This document shows positions 1 to 13,040 of a stretch of DNA of 64,000 nt, piece after piece. The position numbers and the translations under genes were made by a program. How positions within the stretch are numbered: the stretch's first letter is position 1; the number at the start of each line of letters is the position of its first letter. The stretch comes from Chamaecrista fasciculata (Eukaryota > Streptophyta > Magnoliopsida > Fabales > Fabaceae). The stretch is from NCBI GenBank assembly GCA_003254925.1, contig QANZ01017106.1, positions 250,416 to 314,415 on the forward strand, given 5' to 3'. Below the pieces are notes generated by a model, which was not told where the DNA came from, ran no database searches, and saw only the letters and a program-made list of their open reading frames with translations.

Positions 1-2827
1 TTCTGCCTTCCATCATCATATAATCATATATATTGGTGACTAATTTCCGGGTTTTAACTTTATATATTTGTGTTCTATATATGAAAAAAAAACTCTATAT
101 ATTTGTGTATATTATATATATAGATATAAGAGGTAGGCCCCAGATATATTTAGCTACCCTGTACCTACGTGCTACGTACATATTTAGCTACATACCTCAG
201 GCTGAGGGTAACAATATAATAGCTGGCTAGGTCATCGTATCGATCATATATATACATGTCGATCCATCAGGCTTCACAGAATCTAGCTAGCTGTTCAATT
301 CATGACAATTATATTATTATATTACTTTATAAATAACACAGTCAATGTTCGATACAAGTCGTGGAAACTTGAAATCAAGAGAAGAATCCTCAGTTTGTAC
401 GTTCTATCTATCTATCTATCTAGCTATATATATATATATATAGCCCCTTCTCATTTGGTTCAGTGCTATATTAATTAACTCTACTTAGCTTCATTACTTC
501 ATAGGGACAAACCCTAGGCCAAAATGTTTTGGAGACTCTTGTAAGAGATTATAATGATAGAGCTAATTATATATTATCTCCATATATATTTTGACTTAAA
601 TAGTTTCTTTATATGATATTAGAAGTTCTATATATGATCAAGTAACCGGGAGATTCTCTTGCCAACTCCCAACCCCCGGAGATTTTGATCCTTAATTTTT
701 TGCATCATGTATTAGAATTGAATTTCAACACAAATAAGAAGGTCTATAACTATATATATACTGTATTTGTGCTTTTCTCCTCACTTCAACGCCAAGAAAG
801 TAACATGGTCAAGTATTGGAGAATATAAATTTCTACCTACATTTTTTTCTTTTGCATTTTAAACAAGAATAGGTACCATTTATTGTACCACATAATTTGT
901 TATACAATAAAATTAACAACTACTCTAGGTGATTTTGACTTTGCAAAAATAAGGTTTAATTGCATGTAGGGCAATGATAACTTATGACAACCCTGTTATT
1001 TTGACAAATAAATGTTGAATCTTGAATTTTGTGATTAATTTTTCCTATAAAAGAAATTAATAGGATGAAAGTAATAAAATTCAGTGCTGTTGGGAGTTGG
1101 GACTGCCAAATTATAAGAGAGATTGCCACGTGAAATCAGTAACAATGTCACAGATTTTACAGACATGCCTGCCCCTTTTATTACACCTTTAAGTGTCTCA
1201 TTTATATGTTCTTTAAAAGAAATTGAAATTATGTAAGAAAAAAAAGAGGGTTAAACTTAAAGTCCCCCATATTGTACCTCCAATGAAATTGCTTGCTAGC
1301 TAGCCAACAGCACAATTGAATAATTCAACAAGATAGAAGCTACGTACATTTCCAATGCCATCAGTTTTTTTGTTTTTTTAAAGATTGAGATTTTGTTTTT
1401 ATCTTAATTATAACCTACTGAATATTGCAGTTTTGCCGATAGAATTCAGTGCTGAGATAATTAAAAAATATGAATTTACTGGGTTTGTCCGGCTAGCTTA
1501 ATTGTTAAATTATAAAGAAGAATTACTGTCATGTTATATTATATTTTTGTATATATGTTGGAATATCAAATTTGGGTAAATAAAGTGTACCATAAACAAA
1601 TTAAGAGGATATTCATTTTCTGGTCTACGTTATAATGGATGCATGCCAGTGTAAATTGTCCTACAAAGGTACATTCTGAAAGTTTAGCAGATCCACAGAG
1701 GCTAAATTAACAGTGTATTGTCTATATACATGGATGGAGGCATCACAGAGGCTAGCTACATTAATAATTAACATTAATTTCAGTTTGTCCTTAATTTAAT
1801 TTCTGCCCTGTTCTAAAACTTCATCACTTCAGGTAATTACTAATTAATTAGTAAACAAAAGCCACAGAAGAGGTTAATTATATCAATTATGTGCTGATTA
1901 TTCTTAAAGTGTGCATGCCCTCATTTCGTTCAGGAAAATTTAATCATCTTGAACCAATCTAAACTTTGCTTGTTGAACATCATTAATTAATTTGTAGATA
2001 TAGAAATCAATACAAAAGAATAATATAATGCACAGAAAATTTCCAAGTCCAAATATTGGTGAAGCCAGTCATTTTTATTATTTAATGGGTAAAAGTAGTT
2101 TTGATTCCGTTTGAAGTATAAGGTTAGTTTTAGTTGAACTTCCAAAATTTTTTTGCATCAGATGTAATGTTTCATATTCCAATTCGAATCGATTATACTT
2201 TCAATGTTTCATATTTGAGTCATTTGTATCCCAATTGAGAGTATAATTGACCTAAAAAAATTTTTGAGATACAACTAAAATCGACCTCATATTTTTGGGA
2301 CATATTTTTGGGATACACCAAGATCTCAAATGCATAGAAAATTGATAGTTAGAGTAATCTTAAAATGGTATTTTAGCCTAAATGTTAGTTAATTTTGGAC
2401 GAGGGCCCTTTTCTGCTAGTACACATTATTTGCCTTATTTAATGTGTCACCTCACCTCACCACATAAATTGTCAATAGCTTCAGTTCCTTTTCTTTCTTT
2501 GCTAAATTGGAGATTTTATCTTAAGCTATAGCTGTGAATTTGTGTGTTCATACAAATATGCTAATTAAGTTAATTAATTAGAGTTTAGAGTGGGTGGGTG
2601 ATCGTAGATATACATGTAGCATCACCAACATGTACGTACTAAATATTTATGGTAAGACCCACCAAACATGTAGTGACCTCGTGTGAGATTTAAAAACAGC
2701 CACAAATTGCAGGAAGAATAATTCCAAAGCTGTGGGGTAAATTAGCTTGCACAGTATATACTATATATATTGTAATATCGTCTATGATAGGGATATATAG
2801 GTGGTCATCATCCAAATTAAATTTACC
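1..2827. other. AT-rich intergenic spacer
   Basis: No coding region supported. Both strands show only short unrelated open frames. The stretch has TA microsatellites (for example near 421-441 and 2757-2771), a TCTA run near 405-424 and many GCTAGCTA-like words. No family-level protein similarity was recognised. Confidence 0.6.
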
Positions 2828-3241
2828 TAGCGATGGCAATGGTTTAGGATACTTAGGATATCCATCTGTATCCGTCCGAAAAAATATCCGATATCTGTCG
2901 GATACCGGATACGGATACGGATAGTGAAAATTAAATTTTTTTCGGATATTGGAAGGATACAGATATTGCCCTCGGATACCCTATATCCGTCCGAAAAGAA
3001 TGGATATTTTATATATAAATATTTAAGTTTAATTAATTATATTCATATATATTTTTTATATAATCATATTTTAGTTATTTTATATTTAATTTTTTATTTT
3101 AAAAATAAATTTAAAATGTAAATAAATAATAATTTCATTTAACTATATTAGTTGGCGGATAATGGATATCGGGTACCCGATATATCCGATTTATAAAATA
3201 GGATATCCTATCCTATATCTATATTTTTTCGGATATTTCGG
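2828..3241. mobile_element. Interspersed element rich in GGATAT/GGATAC, cut by assembly gap
   Basis: The segment is dense in GGATATCC, GGATACGG and CCGATATCC words with an AT-rich middle, and runs into the 150-base gap. It resembles the element at 59367-59768 in word content and in its outer end (GCGATGGCAATGG here; its inverse TTGTCATCCC there). The second copy has an 8-bp target-site duplication, so this is probably a non-autonomous hAT-like element. Its right end is lost in the gap. Confidence 0.6.
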
Positions 3242-3391
3242 NNNNNNNNNNNNNNNNNNNNNNNNNNNNNNNNNNNNNNNNNNNNNNNNNNNNNNNNNNN
3301 NNNNNNNNNNNNNNNNNNNNNNNNNNNNNNNNNNNNNNNNNNNNNNNNNNNNNNNNNNNNNNNNNNNNNNNNNNNNNNNNNNNNNNNNNNN
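3242..3391. other. Assembly gap (150 N)
   Basis: A run of exactly 150 undetermined bases. It falls inside or beside the GGATAT-rich repeat, so collapse of repeats at assembly is likely. Open frames crossing it are meaningless. Confidence 0.99.
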
Positions 3392-4194
3392 CTTTGGTGA
3401 AAATGAAAGCATATATTATATTTTAACAAGTGAGAAGTGTGGAGAGTATAGAGAGGGTAAACCGAACAGAAAAAAGAAGGTCCTTCTCCTTCCCATAATG
3501 CTCTCTTTGGTTTTGGGAATCACGAAAGCAATTCTGCTCTTTCTTTCTTTTTCCCTCTCATCTCACTGTGTGGTAGAGAACCAGAACAGGGAAGCCAAGA
3601 TTCAAAAAAGAAAAAAAAAGAGTAAATTAAAATTCACTCTTTAAAAGATTATTGAGTTGATAACTGAATCGTTAAGAGATTAAAATATATGATTTAGTCT
3701 ATAATAAATTCAAATTGTATACTCTTTAATCCCTAAGAGATTAAACTATATATTATTTAGTGATTGAAATTGACTACATAGTATACTATTTAATTTTCAG
3801 ACTAAACTCTCTGTTTGAATCTTTCAGGGACTGAATTGTTAGCTTGATGATAATTCAGGGATCAAATTTTTATTTTACTTAAAAAAATAATTAATACAAT
3901 TGAATGTAATTATTACATGAAAATGATAAATAATGAAATTAGCTTCAAAATTTATTTTTTAATAGAGATTTCAATAATAAATGTATATATATATATATAA
4001 TTAAACAATAAATGATTTTGTCGCTGAAAGATTATATACACCTCAATTTAATCTTTGTAAACTAAATTATAATATTTAGTCATTAAATTCAAATAACCAT
4101 GTTAGAAAAAGAATAAAATTAATTATAATTGTAAATTTTGAAAATTAATTTTTATAATTTTATCATTCAATGATTATATTAGATATTTATAAAG
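3392..4194. other. Spacer with decayed foldback sequence
   Basis: No gene seen. Around 3615-3880 there are repeated phrases of the type 'agattaaactatat' and 'ctgaatcgttaa' on both strands, as in the foldback elements elsewhere in the window, but the ends are too decayed to place. A TA run lies near 3985-3999. Confidence 0.4.
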
Positions 4195-5062
4195 TGCAAT
4201 TCTGGTCCCTTCTTTTTCGGGTAAGTTGCAATTTAACGCTTTATCTTTTTCTTTTTCTTTTTTTTTTGCAATTTTGATCCTATATATATTTTTATCAAAA
4301 CTTTTCTCATTGGTCTGAATGACTGGATGTGACTATATTTCTTTCATTTTAAGTCTGATTGAGATGAGTTTGGAGTCATATGTTATTCTTGATGAGTCAT
4401 TTCTTTGTCTAGTTGGGGCCGTCAACAAGCAAGGTTAAATTAAGCTCCAAAAGTGAGCCACTTGTTTCATAATATAAACAACGAAGTTGGTAAAATCTAT
4501 CTTGTTTCAAGTTTGATTTTGACAAGTTTGGAACTACGTGTTATTCTTGGTAAGTACTTTTTTTTCTTCAAGTTGGGACCATCAATAAAAGAGATTAAAT
4601 CAAATCGAATGTGGTTTTGGAATCAATAAAGTGAAAAATTATGGAAAATCACTTTTGACTCAATTTGATCACCTCATTTCCTAACGGTTCCAACTGGGCA
4701 TTAAAAGAGCTTGTCAAAAGTAATTCATAGTTCCAAATTTGTCGTAATCAGACTTGAAACGAAAAGAAATATGACTAATTTTGTTAGTTTGACTATAAAA
4801 CGAGCTACTAACTTTTGAAGTCCAATTCAACTATGTTTGCTGATTGCCCCAATGATGGACAAAGAAAGAACTCATTAAGAATGACCTGTGATTTTGAACT
4901 CATCATAATCAGACTTAAAATGAGAGAGATATTGTCACATTCAGTCATTAGAACCAATGCGTGAAATATTTAGAAAAGATATATGTGACCGAAATTGCAA
5001 AAACGAAATGATAAGTGCTAGGTTGCAACTTACCCTAAAAATAAGAGATGCAAATTGTACTT
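4195..5062. mobile_element. Foldback (long terminal inverted repeat) element
   Basis: The two halves are inverted copies. The left end carries GTGCAATTCTGGTCCC and GGGTAAGTTGCAATTTA. The right end carries TTGCAACTTACCCT and GCAAATTGTACTTTA. Inner arms also pair: 'ttttaagtctgattgagatg' on the left answers 'catcataatcagacttaaaa' on the right. No protein frame is present, so it is a non-autonomous element. It shares its inner core with the copies near 10.6, 19.5 and 40.6 kb. Confidence 0.7.
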
Positions 5063-5867
5063 TAACTAGTATTTGAAACTTGAAAGTCATACTTTATGAA
5101 AGGATCTACTTAATTATATATAAACTTGGGTAATATTTCTCAAAGATAAATTAAGATATATAGGGAAGAAGTGGGGACAAAAGGCCAAAACAAAATGCTA
5201 ATATTATAATAAATCACATACTGATGGGACTTGGACAGCTGTGGTAGACCCTATTCATGTGTGATGGTTTGGGTTTGGATCGGATCCACTTGAAAGAAAA
5301 AAAATGTTGTACTTTAACTCAATTTTACACACACATATATATATATACACTACAGGTTTTGCGTGCCCTAACGGGCACGCAAATATGTATGTAAAATAAA
5401 TGAGGGACTAAATCGTTAACTCAGTAAAAAAGAAGGGATCAAATAATAATTTTCCTCTTATTATTAATCTATATATAACTATAAAGCTGAGTTCTGGGGT
5501 TCTCATGTGATGCCATGTCAGCAGAAACAATTTAAAAAATCAAAAGTAAATTAATTTCGAAAAAGAAATTAATTTGAATAATTTTTGAAGTTTAATTAAT
5601 GCAAATTAGGATACTTATCTATATTCCTAATNAAAAAAAAGAAACCAACTAAAGACAACATACGTAGATGAGTAGATCTTTCTTTCGATCTCTTATTTTA
5701 AGAACTTCAATTTATCTCTCTTGTATTTGTTAGGATCTGAATATTCCACCAGCTGCTATAAAAGGAGATCGAGTCAGATAACATATTACAAAAAAATTGA
5801 ATATTCAAATTGGTCTTATTATATACACAGGTCAGATTTTATTTTGGTAAAAAATATTTCAAAACTT
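5063..5867. other. Spacer with one perfect hairpin
   Basis: No gene seen. A perfect 11-bp stem with a 4-base loop lies at 5358-5383 (TTTGCGTGCCC / GGGCACGCAAA), GC-rich in AT-rich surroundings. A single N lies at 5632. Confidence 0.5.
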
Positions 5868-7010
5868 TTTTTTTTGGTCAAAAGAAGACTTCATTAAGCA
5901 CAAAAAAAGCCAACAACACACCAAAACAACAAAATCAGAGTCAAAGAAAACCAAATAGTCAAGCAGCACAGCTGCAAAAAACAAGAACAACAACATAAAG
6001 TCAAACAAAACCCCACAAAAGACGAACCAACACAGCACGTCAGACCACACCAAAACGCACTCTAGAAACACAGCAATCAGCAACCAGAACCTCCAGACAA
6101 GATCACAGCCAGTGAAGATGGGGTGTGACCACCCGACCAAAAGGGCACATCTTCAAGAACGGTCTTCTTAGCTACCCAAACAGCAGCATTGTCAGTAGTC
6201 CGAAGAGTCAACACAGCTGAACTAAACACAAAAAAAAACCTGAAAGGGGTTTTTCCATCTCATACAACCTTTTGAGGCAATTAGAAATTAGAGGAACTCC
6301 CAAACCTCTATAACTCCAGAAAATCATGGCACCCTTGTGGCTGTTAAAGGCCAGCCACCAGTGCCATTTCCAGCATCTTCTCCTACTTTGAGAATAACAA
6401 ATTATGGACCCATCATATAAAATGACTATGTACCCAACCAAGCATCATAAATCAGATTCTCAATTCTAATCCCATAGTCTTTGCACAATCTCAGATTATG
6501 ACCTAACTTACTATACTTGAAGCAACTCCCTAAGCAATCATAAATAAAAATCCCCCAGAAACTATCAATAATAGATCTATAAAAGAACAAATCAGTGATG
6601 AACACTTTATCCAGATCTATTATTACACACACCTCAGAAGGAAAATCAGAGACCCAATGAGATTCACCATCATCCACACATCTCTGAACCACCAACATCT
6701 TAGTGATAATCGGCCCACTCGCACGGCGCACCTCCAAGACGAGCTCCTTCAAAGCCGTTGTCAACCTGGTCGTTGAATGGTTCTTCTTGCCATAATGAAA
6801 TCGAAGCCTTGCGTCCTAGCCAACAAAAATCACAATGATACCCACATCTTCATCATCCGACGAATCCGCACTATCACCGTCAGCAACGCCCATCCCAGAA
6901 CCACCGTCGATAACACCCATCGCATAGCAAAGAGGCTCTCACAAGGAGAGGACAAAAGCTCTCACAGAATCGGAGAGAAACCGACGACTCTCACATAGGA
7001 GAGAACATGG
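5868..7010 (-). mobile_element. LINE remnant, ORF1 start fused to 3' tail (ORF2 missing)
   Basis: Reading the minus strand from about 7010, there is a leader and an ORF1-like start. At 6764-6426 comes a piece of the plant LINE ORF1 protein with a decayed zinc-knuckle pattern (CFKY..LGHNLRLC). The last part (about 6140-5879) resembles the 3' untranslated tail of plant L1-like LINEs, ending in CTTAATGAAGTC followed by an A-run (seen as T at 5868-5878). No reverse transcriptase frame lies between, so ORF2 is deleted. Stops and frame changes mark it as dead. The LINE family is known for endonuclease-RT ORF2 proteins; only ORF1 is visible here. Confidence 0.65.
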
Positions 7011-7504
7011 CGGCTTTCAAAACTTGTTTCAAATTGACCTTAAAGTCAAGTTTAGAGAGAGAGATTAAAGTAAAAAAAAATTAAGATGCAATTTAGGGTA
7101 TGTATACAATTGCGATGTGATATAATTTCTATTTTTAAGTAATTTAATGATAAAAATAATAATTTTTTTTAACCAATCAAAATTAATCAAAATTATGTAT
7201 GGGACCACATCACTAATTATATGCAATGTTCAAATTGCATCATAAACTAACCCTAAAATAAAAACAAAACCAAAGAACATAAATATTTTACGGAGAAAGC
7301 TAACAGATTGTAACGATAGGACAAATTAAATTTCAAATAGGTTGCCAGAACTAATTTAAAACTTCTGAAGTACCTTGGACTAAAATAAAATCCGACCTAA
7401 ATACATATGAGACCAATTCAACATTACATTTTATAAAAAAAAAACATATAAACAAGACAACTAAATGGATAAGATCTAATTTTCTCATTTTAAAAAATCC
7501 ACCA

Positions 7505-8087
7505 GGCTCTCAATCTCTCTATGGTTATAATTAAAAAGGTAAAGGATATGTTATTAGGTGCTGGTGGAATCATTAGAGACCACAATGGTTTTTGGTTGAC
7601 AGATTTTTCAACTTTCCTTGGATCGAGCAATATCTTGAAAGCAGAGCTTTGGAGCATATATAATGGACTAAAACTGGCGTTAGAACACAATATTACTCAT
7701 ATAATTGTTGAATTTGACTCCTCATTGGCGGTTAATCTCATCAAAGATACTAATATTTCCACTCATCATAGCCTTTTATCTCTTGTGTACAATTGCAGAT
7801 GCTACCTGCAAGAATTTGAAGTCTAAAAAATTCAACATGTTCTCAGAGAAGGGAACAAGCCTGCTGATCTTCTAGCTAATTGGGGTCGAGAGTCTAGCTG
7901 CCCCATGACTATCTTTAATTTAATGACTAGTTTCATTTCCCTTTCTTGTCTTTATGATTCAATGCAGATTTCCTTTCCTAGATCTAGTAATTTCAGTAAT
8001 TGTAATCAGGGCATAACCTGAAACTGTTATGCACACTATGTTACTTTTCAGCTTTTAATGAATTTCATCTTTACAAAAAAAAAAAAA
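7505..8087 (+). mobile_element. LINE 3' fragment with RNase H-like domain (pseudogene)
   Basis: An open stretch at 7521-7826 reads as the RNase H-like domain at the C end of plant LINE ORF2: AGGIIRDHNGFW, LKAELWSIYNGL, and an acidic residue in the EFDSS stretch. A stop interrupts it just before QHVLREGNKPADLLA, the last part of the same domain. It then runs through the LINE tail (AACCTGAAACTGTTATGC, TTAATGAATTTC) into an A-run at 8075-8088. It is 5' truncated and inactive. The same tail occurs alone at about 49845-49952. Confidence 0.8.
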
Positions 8088-8557
8088 AGTAAATTACACT
8101 TTGGTATCCTGAGGTATAAACTGATTTCACTTTGGTACCATGTTTTTTCAAAAGTAACATTTTGGTACCCTGTTATATTTCCCGTTAGCACTTTGGTACT
8201 CAAAACTTTTTTTTGTTACCTTTTGACGGAAAAAAGCACGTGCAGGTCATATGCATGGTCAGAAACACGAAATTCAGCATCCTAATAAACTCATATTTTA
8301 CGATTCAGCCTCCAAAAAAATGATTCAATATGTACTTGAATCGTGAAATCTAAGTTTAAGAGGGTGGATTTCGTATTTTTTTTACCATGCACGTGACCTG
8401 CACGCGCTTTTTTCCATCAAAAGGTAATAAAAAAAGAGTTTTGAATTTCAAAGTGTTAACGACGAAAAGAAAATGGTACTAAAATGTCACTTTTGAAAGA
8501 ATATAATACTAAAGCAGAATCACTTCATACATTAAGGTACCAAAATGTAATTTACCC
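8088..8557. mobile_element. Foldback MITE, copy 1 (TTTGGTACC family)
   Basis: Inverted arms of roughly 200 bp: GTAAATTACACTTTGGTA at the left end answers TACCAAAATGTAATTTACCC at the right, and GCACGTGCAGGTCATATGC answers GCACGTGACCTGCACGCGC inside. It sits directly after the LINE A-run, so it probably inserted at the LINE tail. No coding content. Copy 2 lies at 9078-9586. Confidence 0.8.
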
Positions 8558-9068
8558 TACTTAAAAAGGTGGATCAGATTTTCATCTCCTACCTTCTTCT
8601 GAGTGACACACTTATAAAGTCAGGCAGCAATTAATAAATATTGACGCTCTCTTTCTGATTTGCTTTAATTCTGGAATTTGGTACCTTGATTTTCCTTTTG
8701 CATGATATTTCCATACGCACTTTCTTGGAACAGTTATTTTTCACTTGTGCTTGTACAGTTGTGCTTTCATCCAACTTTAATTATCTCTCCATCAAACCAT
8801 CACGCATCTTCTTTCTTGGACCATTTCTCTGTCTTTCTGATCTCACATTGCCACTTGTGCATTTTTCATTTAATTACTTCTTTCCTCTGCCCTAATACCA
8901 CACTGTACACACACAGAGACAGAAACTAGCTAGGGCTATATTACTGCATACACATATATTTGGAGAAAAAAGGTTGAGTTTTTTTTTAACCGCAATTCTT
9001 TTTTATACTTAAATAAACTTTTTATACCAAAGTAACTTGAAAAATCTTATATATATATATATATGTGT
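8558..9068. other. Spacer between two foldback copies
   Basis: AT-rich, pyrimidine-rich, no gene recognised. Short open frames near 8686-8929 have no family features. Confidence 0.5.
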
Positions 9069-9077
9069 TAATATATA

Positions 9078-9586
9078 GGGTAAGTTATACTTTGGCATCC
9101 TGAAGTGTAGGTCAGTTTCACTTTGGTACCATGTTCTTTCAAAAGTAACATTTTGGTATTTTATTTCGGCGTTAGCATTTTGATACCTTTTTTTTTGTTA
9201 CCTCTTGACAAAAAAAAGCACGTACAAGTCATGTGCATGATAAAAAACACGGAATTCATCATTCTAAACTCAGATTTCACAATTTAGCCTCTAAAAATAA
9301 TGATTTAACCTAAAAAAACACAATTTCAGTATGTACTTGAAGACATAAAATTTTATATATTTTTTTCAGGCTGAATTGTGAAATTTTAGTTTAAGAAGGT
9401 GAATTTCGTATTTTTTACAATGCACGTGACCTGCACCTGATTTTATTCGTTAAAAAGTAATAAAAGAAGAGTCTCAGGTACCAAAGACTAATGACAAATA
9501 GAACAGAATACTAAAATATCACTTTTAAAAGAATATAGTATCAAAGTGGAATATGTTCTTACAATAACAAAATATAATTTATACCC
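9078..9586. mobile_element. Foldback MITE, copy 2, with 9-bp target-site duplication
   Basis: Begins GGGTAAGTTATAC and ends ATAATTTATACCC, with long inverted arms like copy 1. It is flanked by a perfect 9-bp direct repeat TAATATATA (9069-9077 and 9587-9595). A 9-bp duplication is typical of Mutator-type transposition, so this is probably a Mutator-like MITE; the AT-only repeat weakens this a little. Confidence 0.78.
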
Positions 9587-9595
9587 TAATATATA

Positions 9596-10535
9596 TACAT
9601 CGACTTAATTATTGATTATAGTTTTCTTAGATATATATATATATTCCTCGTATTGTGTGTCTATGTTTTAATGTCTGTGTGACTGATAGGGAAAGTCAAT
9701 CCTTGTGTGTACAACACCATGTTTGGTTGCATTCTATCAACAGTTGCTTTCTTGCTAATACCATTTTGATAAATGAAAAAAAAAAATTAATTAGTCTCAA
9801 CTTACGCAAAGTTCTAGCTAGTATATATTATAACCCACCAATCACAATCAATTGATGGGTATATATATAAGTATATATGTGAGATAGCATTCGTTAAAGT
9901 TTAAACTGCCTGCCCCACTTACTTAATTACCCCATGAATGTACGGAGCCTAGATATATCAGAAGGACCAAAAGATGTGACAAAGAAAAAAGGACCAAAAG
10001 ATCAATGTGTCAATTTAGGTTTTTCTCATAATTTCAATAGGTTTTGTGGCCCTTCCTAATTCCCCATACACAAAGGAAGTTTCTTAATTAGTTCTAACAT
10101 CCAAAACTACAATTAATATATATTAGACGCTGCTTCCTTTAAGTATTAATTCAATTCGATCTAATAGTAATTATTTAATGTGACTGGGTATGTACTCAAT
10201 CAATAGGCCTAAACTAACCCCATCAGTATTGTTTGATTATTTTTTTATTTCTAAAAACAAAAGAAAATCAAATGATACAACCTTACCGTCATCTCTTTAT
10301 TTTTCAGTCGAGGACAATCTTAAACATATATATGCAATATGCTTGATAATTGTTCTTAACTTCATATACTAATACAATGGGTATATATGTACTCATAACT
10401 TCAACATTGATTGTAATATTTGGGTGAAGCTAAGTATGTACGTGTTAATATGGCTCGGATAATCAATCCACGTCTCGAGGTTTAATTTGGGGTTGATGCC
10501 GGTATGTGTGAGTGAATTTGGTTTTTAGATTATTA
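9596..10535. other. AT-rich spacer
   Basis: No gene, RNA or clear repeat recognised beyond TA microsatellites. Confidence 0.5.
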
Positions 10536-10539
10536 AAAG

Positions 10540-10985
10540 AAAAAGTTCAACTTGCCACTTATTCTATACTCTATATAATTCGTAGCTTTAAATACGTCAT
10601 TTTTAGATTTGAAATGAGAGAGACGTGATTAATTTTGTTTGTTTGATCCTGAAACAAGCGATTTACTTTTGATATTTTATTTGATCTCGTTTGCTAACAG
10701 CTCAAATTAAATAAAGAAAATAGTACTAGTTAAAAGTAATACGTAGTTTTGAAGTCGTCACATTTGAACTTGAAACGAAAAAGATTGATATGATCACATT
10801 TTTTAGTTTGGGACTAAAATGAAACTAATTAGCAAAATTTAGAATTACTATGAAACTTCTAAAATATTTAAGATCAAAATGAACTTATTAACAACATATA
10901 TTTAAGACCAATTTGAACACTTGTGAATTGTGATTTGACTTATATATATAATTCAAAACAATTTGAATGCTTTTGTGACTTTTAT
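10540..10985. repeat. Decayed copy of the dispersed foldback core
   Basis: Contains phrases shared with 4.2-5.06, 19.4-19.7 and 40.3-40.8 kb, such as 'tttgaacttgaaacga', 'atgagagaga' and 'ctcgtttgctaacag'. Ends are not clear here. Confidence 0.5.
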
Positions 10986-11089
10986 TTTGTAATTTTCTTC
11001 CCTTAAATTTAGAAACCAAACGCTAGCTCCAAATCATATTGAAAATGGCACAAAAAGGGAGGTGGTTGGATGTGGGGCACATCATACTA

Positions 11090-11290
11090 AGGGCCTGTTT
11101 GGGAGCAAAAAGTTCAATCCAATCTCAACTTATGAGATGAGATGAGATGATGTTGAAATTAGGATGAGATGAGATTATNTTACTCAACTCAATCGTTAGT
11201 TGTGATTTTAAAATCGTTTGATAGAAGAGAAACCGTGGCTTGAATATTCATGATTGAAGACAAGACACGATCCAACATTATTTTGGGTCT
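11090..11290. repeat. Possible MITE end beginning GGGCCTGTTTGG
   Basis: Starts with GGGCCTGTTTGGGAGC followed by GAGATGAGATGAGATGATG and, inverted in sense, 'gatgagatgagatta'. GGGCCTGTTTGG-type ends are common on plant non-autonomous elements, and a similar end is seen at 52427. No matching right end was found. One N at 11179. Confidence 0.35.
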
Positions 11291-12690
11291 GCTTTGAAAC
11301 AGTTTACCTCCTTAATGTGTTTTTGGTTAGAAATTTGTCCAATATGCCAATGGAGATAAGATTAATTAATTTATAATTTTGTATTTCTAGACCTAAAATC
11401 TTTACATTTTATTTTATTCGTTGATTTTTACTCTCAATGATGTAACCCAAAGTTCATATCAACTGATGTCCTTTCATGCCTCCGGAGTCCGGCCAACTGG
11501 GACTTTTCAAAATTAATTACATATAAATTATTTAAGGTTCAATTAGTCATCTCGATCATATATATATGGGTGTGTGTTTGTGATATATATTCTTAATAAT
11601 TGTAATGTGAAAGTGAAATGAAAGATATATAGAAAGATCATAATTCACTGATATGAGCGTGTTGATTAATGCGTTTCTAAAGCACTGTACATCAAAATAG
11701 GTGTCTTTTGTATTCCACACTTAAATTCATGCACCGTCGGTAGGATTTGATATTTGATATATAATATTTTTTAATATTTCATATACCAAGAGCTTTTTTC
11801 TAAAAAGATGTCGTAACTAGCTAAGTATTTTTTTTTATAAAGCTGTCATTCAGTGCTTTAAAATATTTTTGAGTCTTTTTAATACACTTATTAATATATA
11901 TATATATATACACCATAATTTTTCAGTCAGCAATATAAATTAACAATATACCATAATATAAAAATTGAAATAAACACCATGGATTGATGGTTGTGAATTG
12001 TGATGAAGATGGTGATGATGGTTGTAATGAAGATGGTGAGGAGAAGATAACAATAAAAATGATGTTGGAAAAGATTATGAAGATGAGATTTTTGAAAAAT
12101 TTTATTAATTTAAGTATTTATTCAAATTTTGTGTGTGTGTAAAAGTTATGGTTGTCAAAATTTAATTTTCAATTTTAAAATCTTACGATTTTATCCAATT
12201 TAACTCAAGTTTGACTTGATTTCAACAGTGTGTGACGTTACAACCGAGTTAACAAGATTTTAGAAAGTAAAATCTTGTTTTTACCAATTTTATTAGCCAT
12301 TTAACTCTTGATTTTGATAATCATTGTAAGATTTTGGAGCCCCAAGACTCAACTTTAGGATCAAAATGCAGACATATAAAACATAAATGATGACACCCAG
12401 AAAAATAAATAAAACACATTGCGTAAGTTACTAACCTAGACACCCTTACTATAGCCTATGATCTTGCCAGTACATTTGGTTCACAGGTGACAGATCTTAT
12501 CCACGCGAGATAAGATCATGCATGATCCACAATTGATGGCATAAGCAGAATCTTAGGAGAAAGAAAAAAGAATTATGTGGATTCTCCTAAATGGGAGCCT
12601 CATTTCCAACACATGGAATGAACAAAACAAATAGTGAGAAAATACTCCTATTATAAGAGAAAGAGAGAGCTCAGAGGTCAAAACTATTCC
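11291..12690. other. AT-rich spacer
   Basis: No gene recognised. Holds a GATGGTGATGATGG-like simple repeat near 12000-12040 and TA runs. Confidence 0.5.
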
Positions 12691-13040
12691 GGGCTGGGTT
12701 GGGATGGGCTGAGAGAAAATCCCAGCCAAACCCGCACATCAATCTGCGGGTTAGGTTGGGTTGGATTTTACATTTTTTGAAATTCACCTAAACCAACCCA
12801 ACCCGCAAAAATGCGGGTTGGGTTGGGTTGTGCCCACAAGTTGAATCTTTTTTTTTTTGACAACAAAATAACATATTCTTTTTTCAATTTCTTAAGCAAA
12901 GTGCATCATATATAATATAAAGTAAACTAACAATTTGGTCCCTGAAAGNCATCCCGTAGACCAACGTAGACCAACCCGCAGGTGTGCAGGTTGAGAATTT
13001 TGAATCCAACCTTACCCACGAACCTAACCCAACCTTCATC
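12691..13040. repeat. GGGTTGGGTTGG-rich interspersed element
   Basis: Inverted blocks of GGGTTGGGTTGG and CCAACCCAACCCGC (12740-12830) plus a second CAACCCGCAGG / AACCTAACCCAACC block at 12970-13040. The pattern fits a non-autonomous repeat whose termini I cannot fix. One N at 12949. Just downstream (13040-13210) is a higher-GC piece with a tRNA B-box-like word (GGGTTCAAATTC), possibly SINE-derived; this is weak. Confidence 0.45.

Noticed and set aside
3162..3644. Open frames crossing the N gap
   Set aside because: Bridged by undetermined bases; nothing recognisable on either side.
7490..7690. Minus-strand frame opposite the LINE RNase H fragment
   Set aside because: Shadow of the RNase H-like frame on the plus strand.
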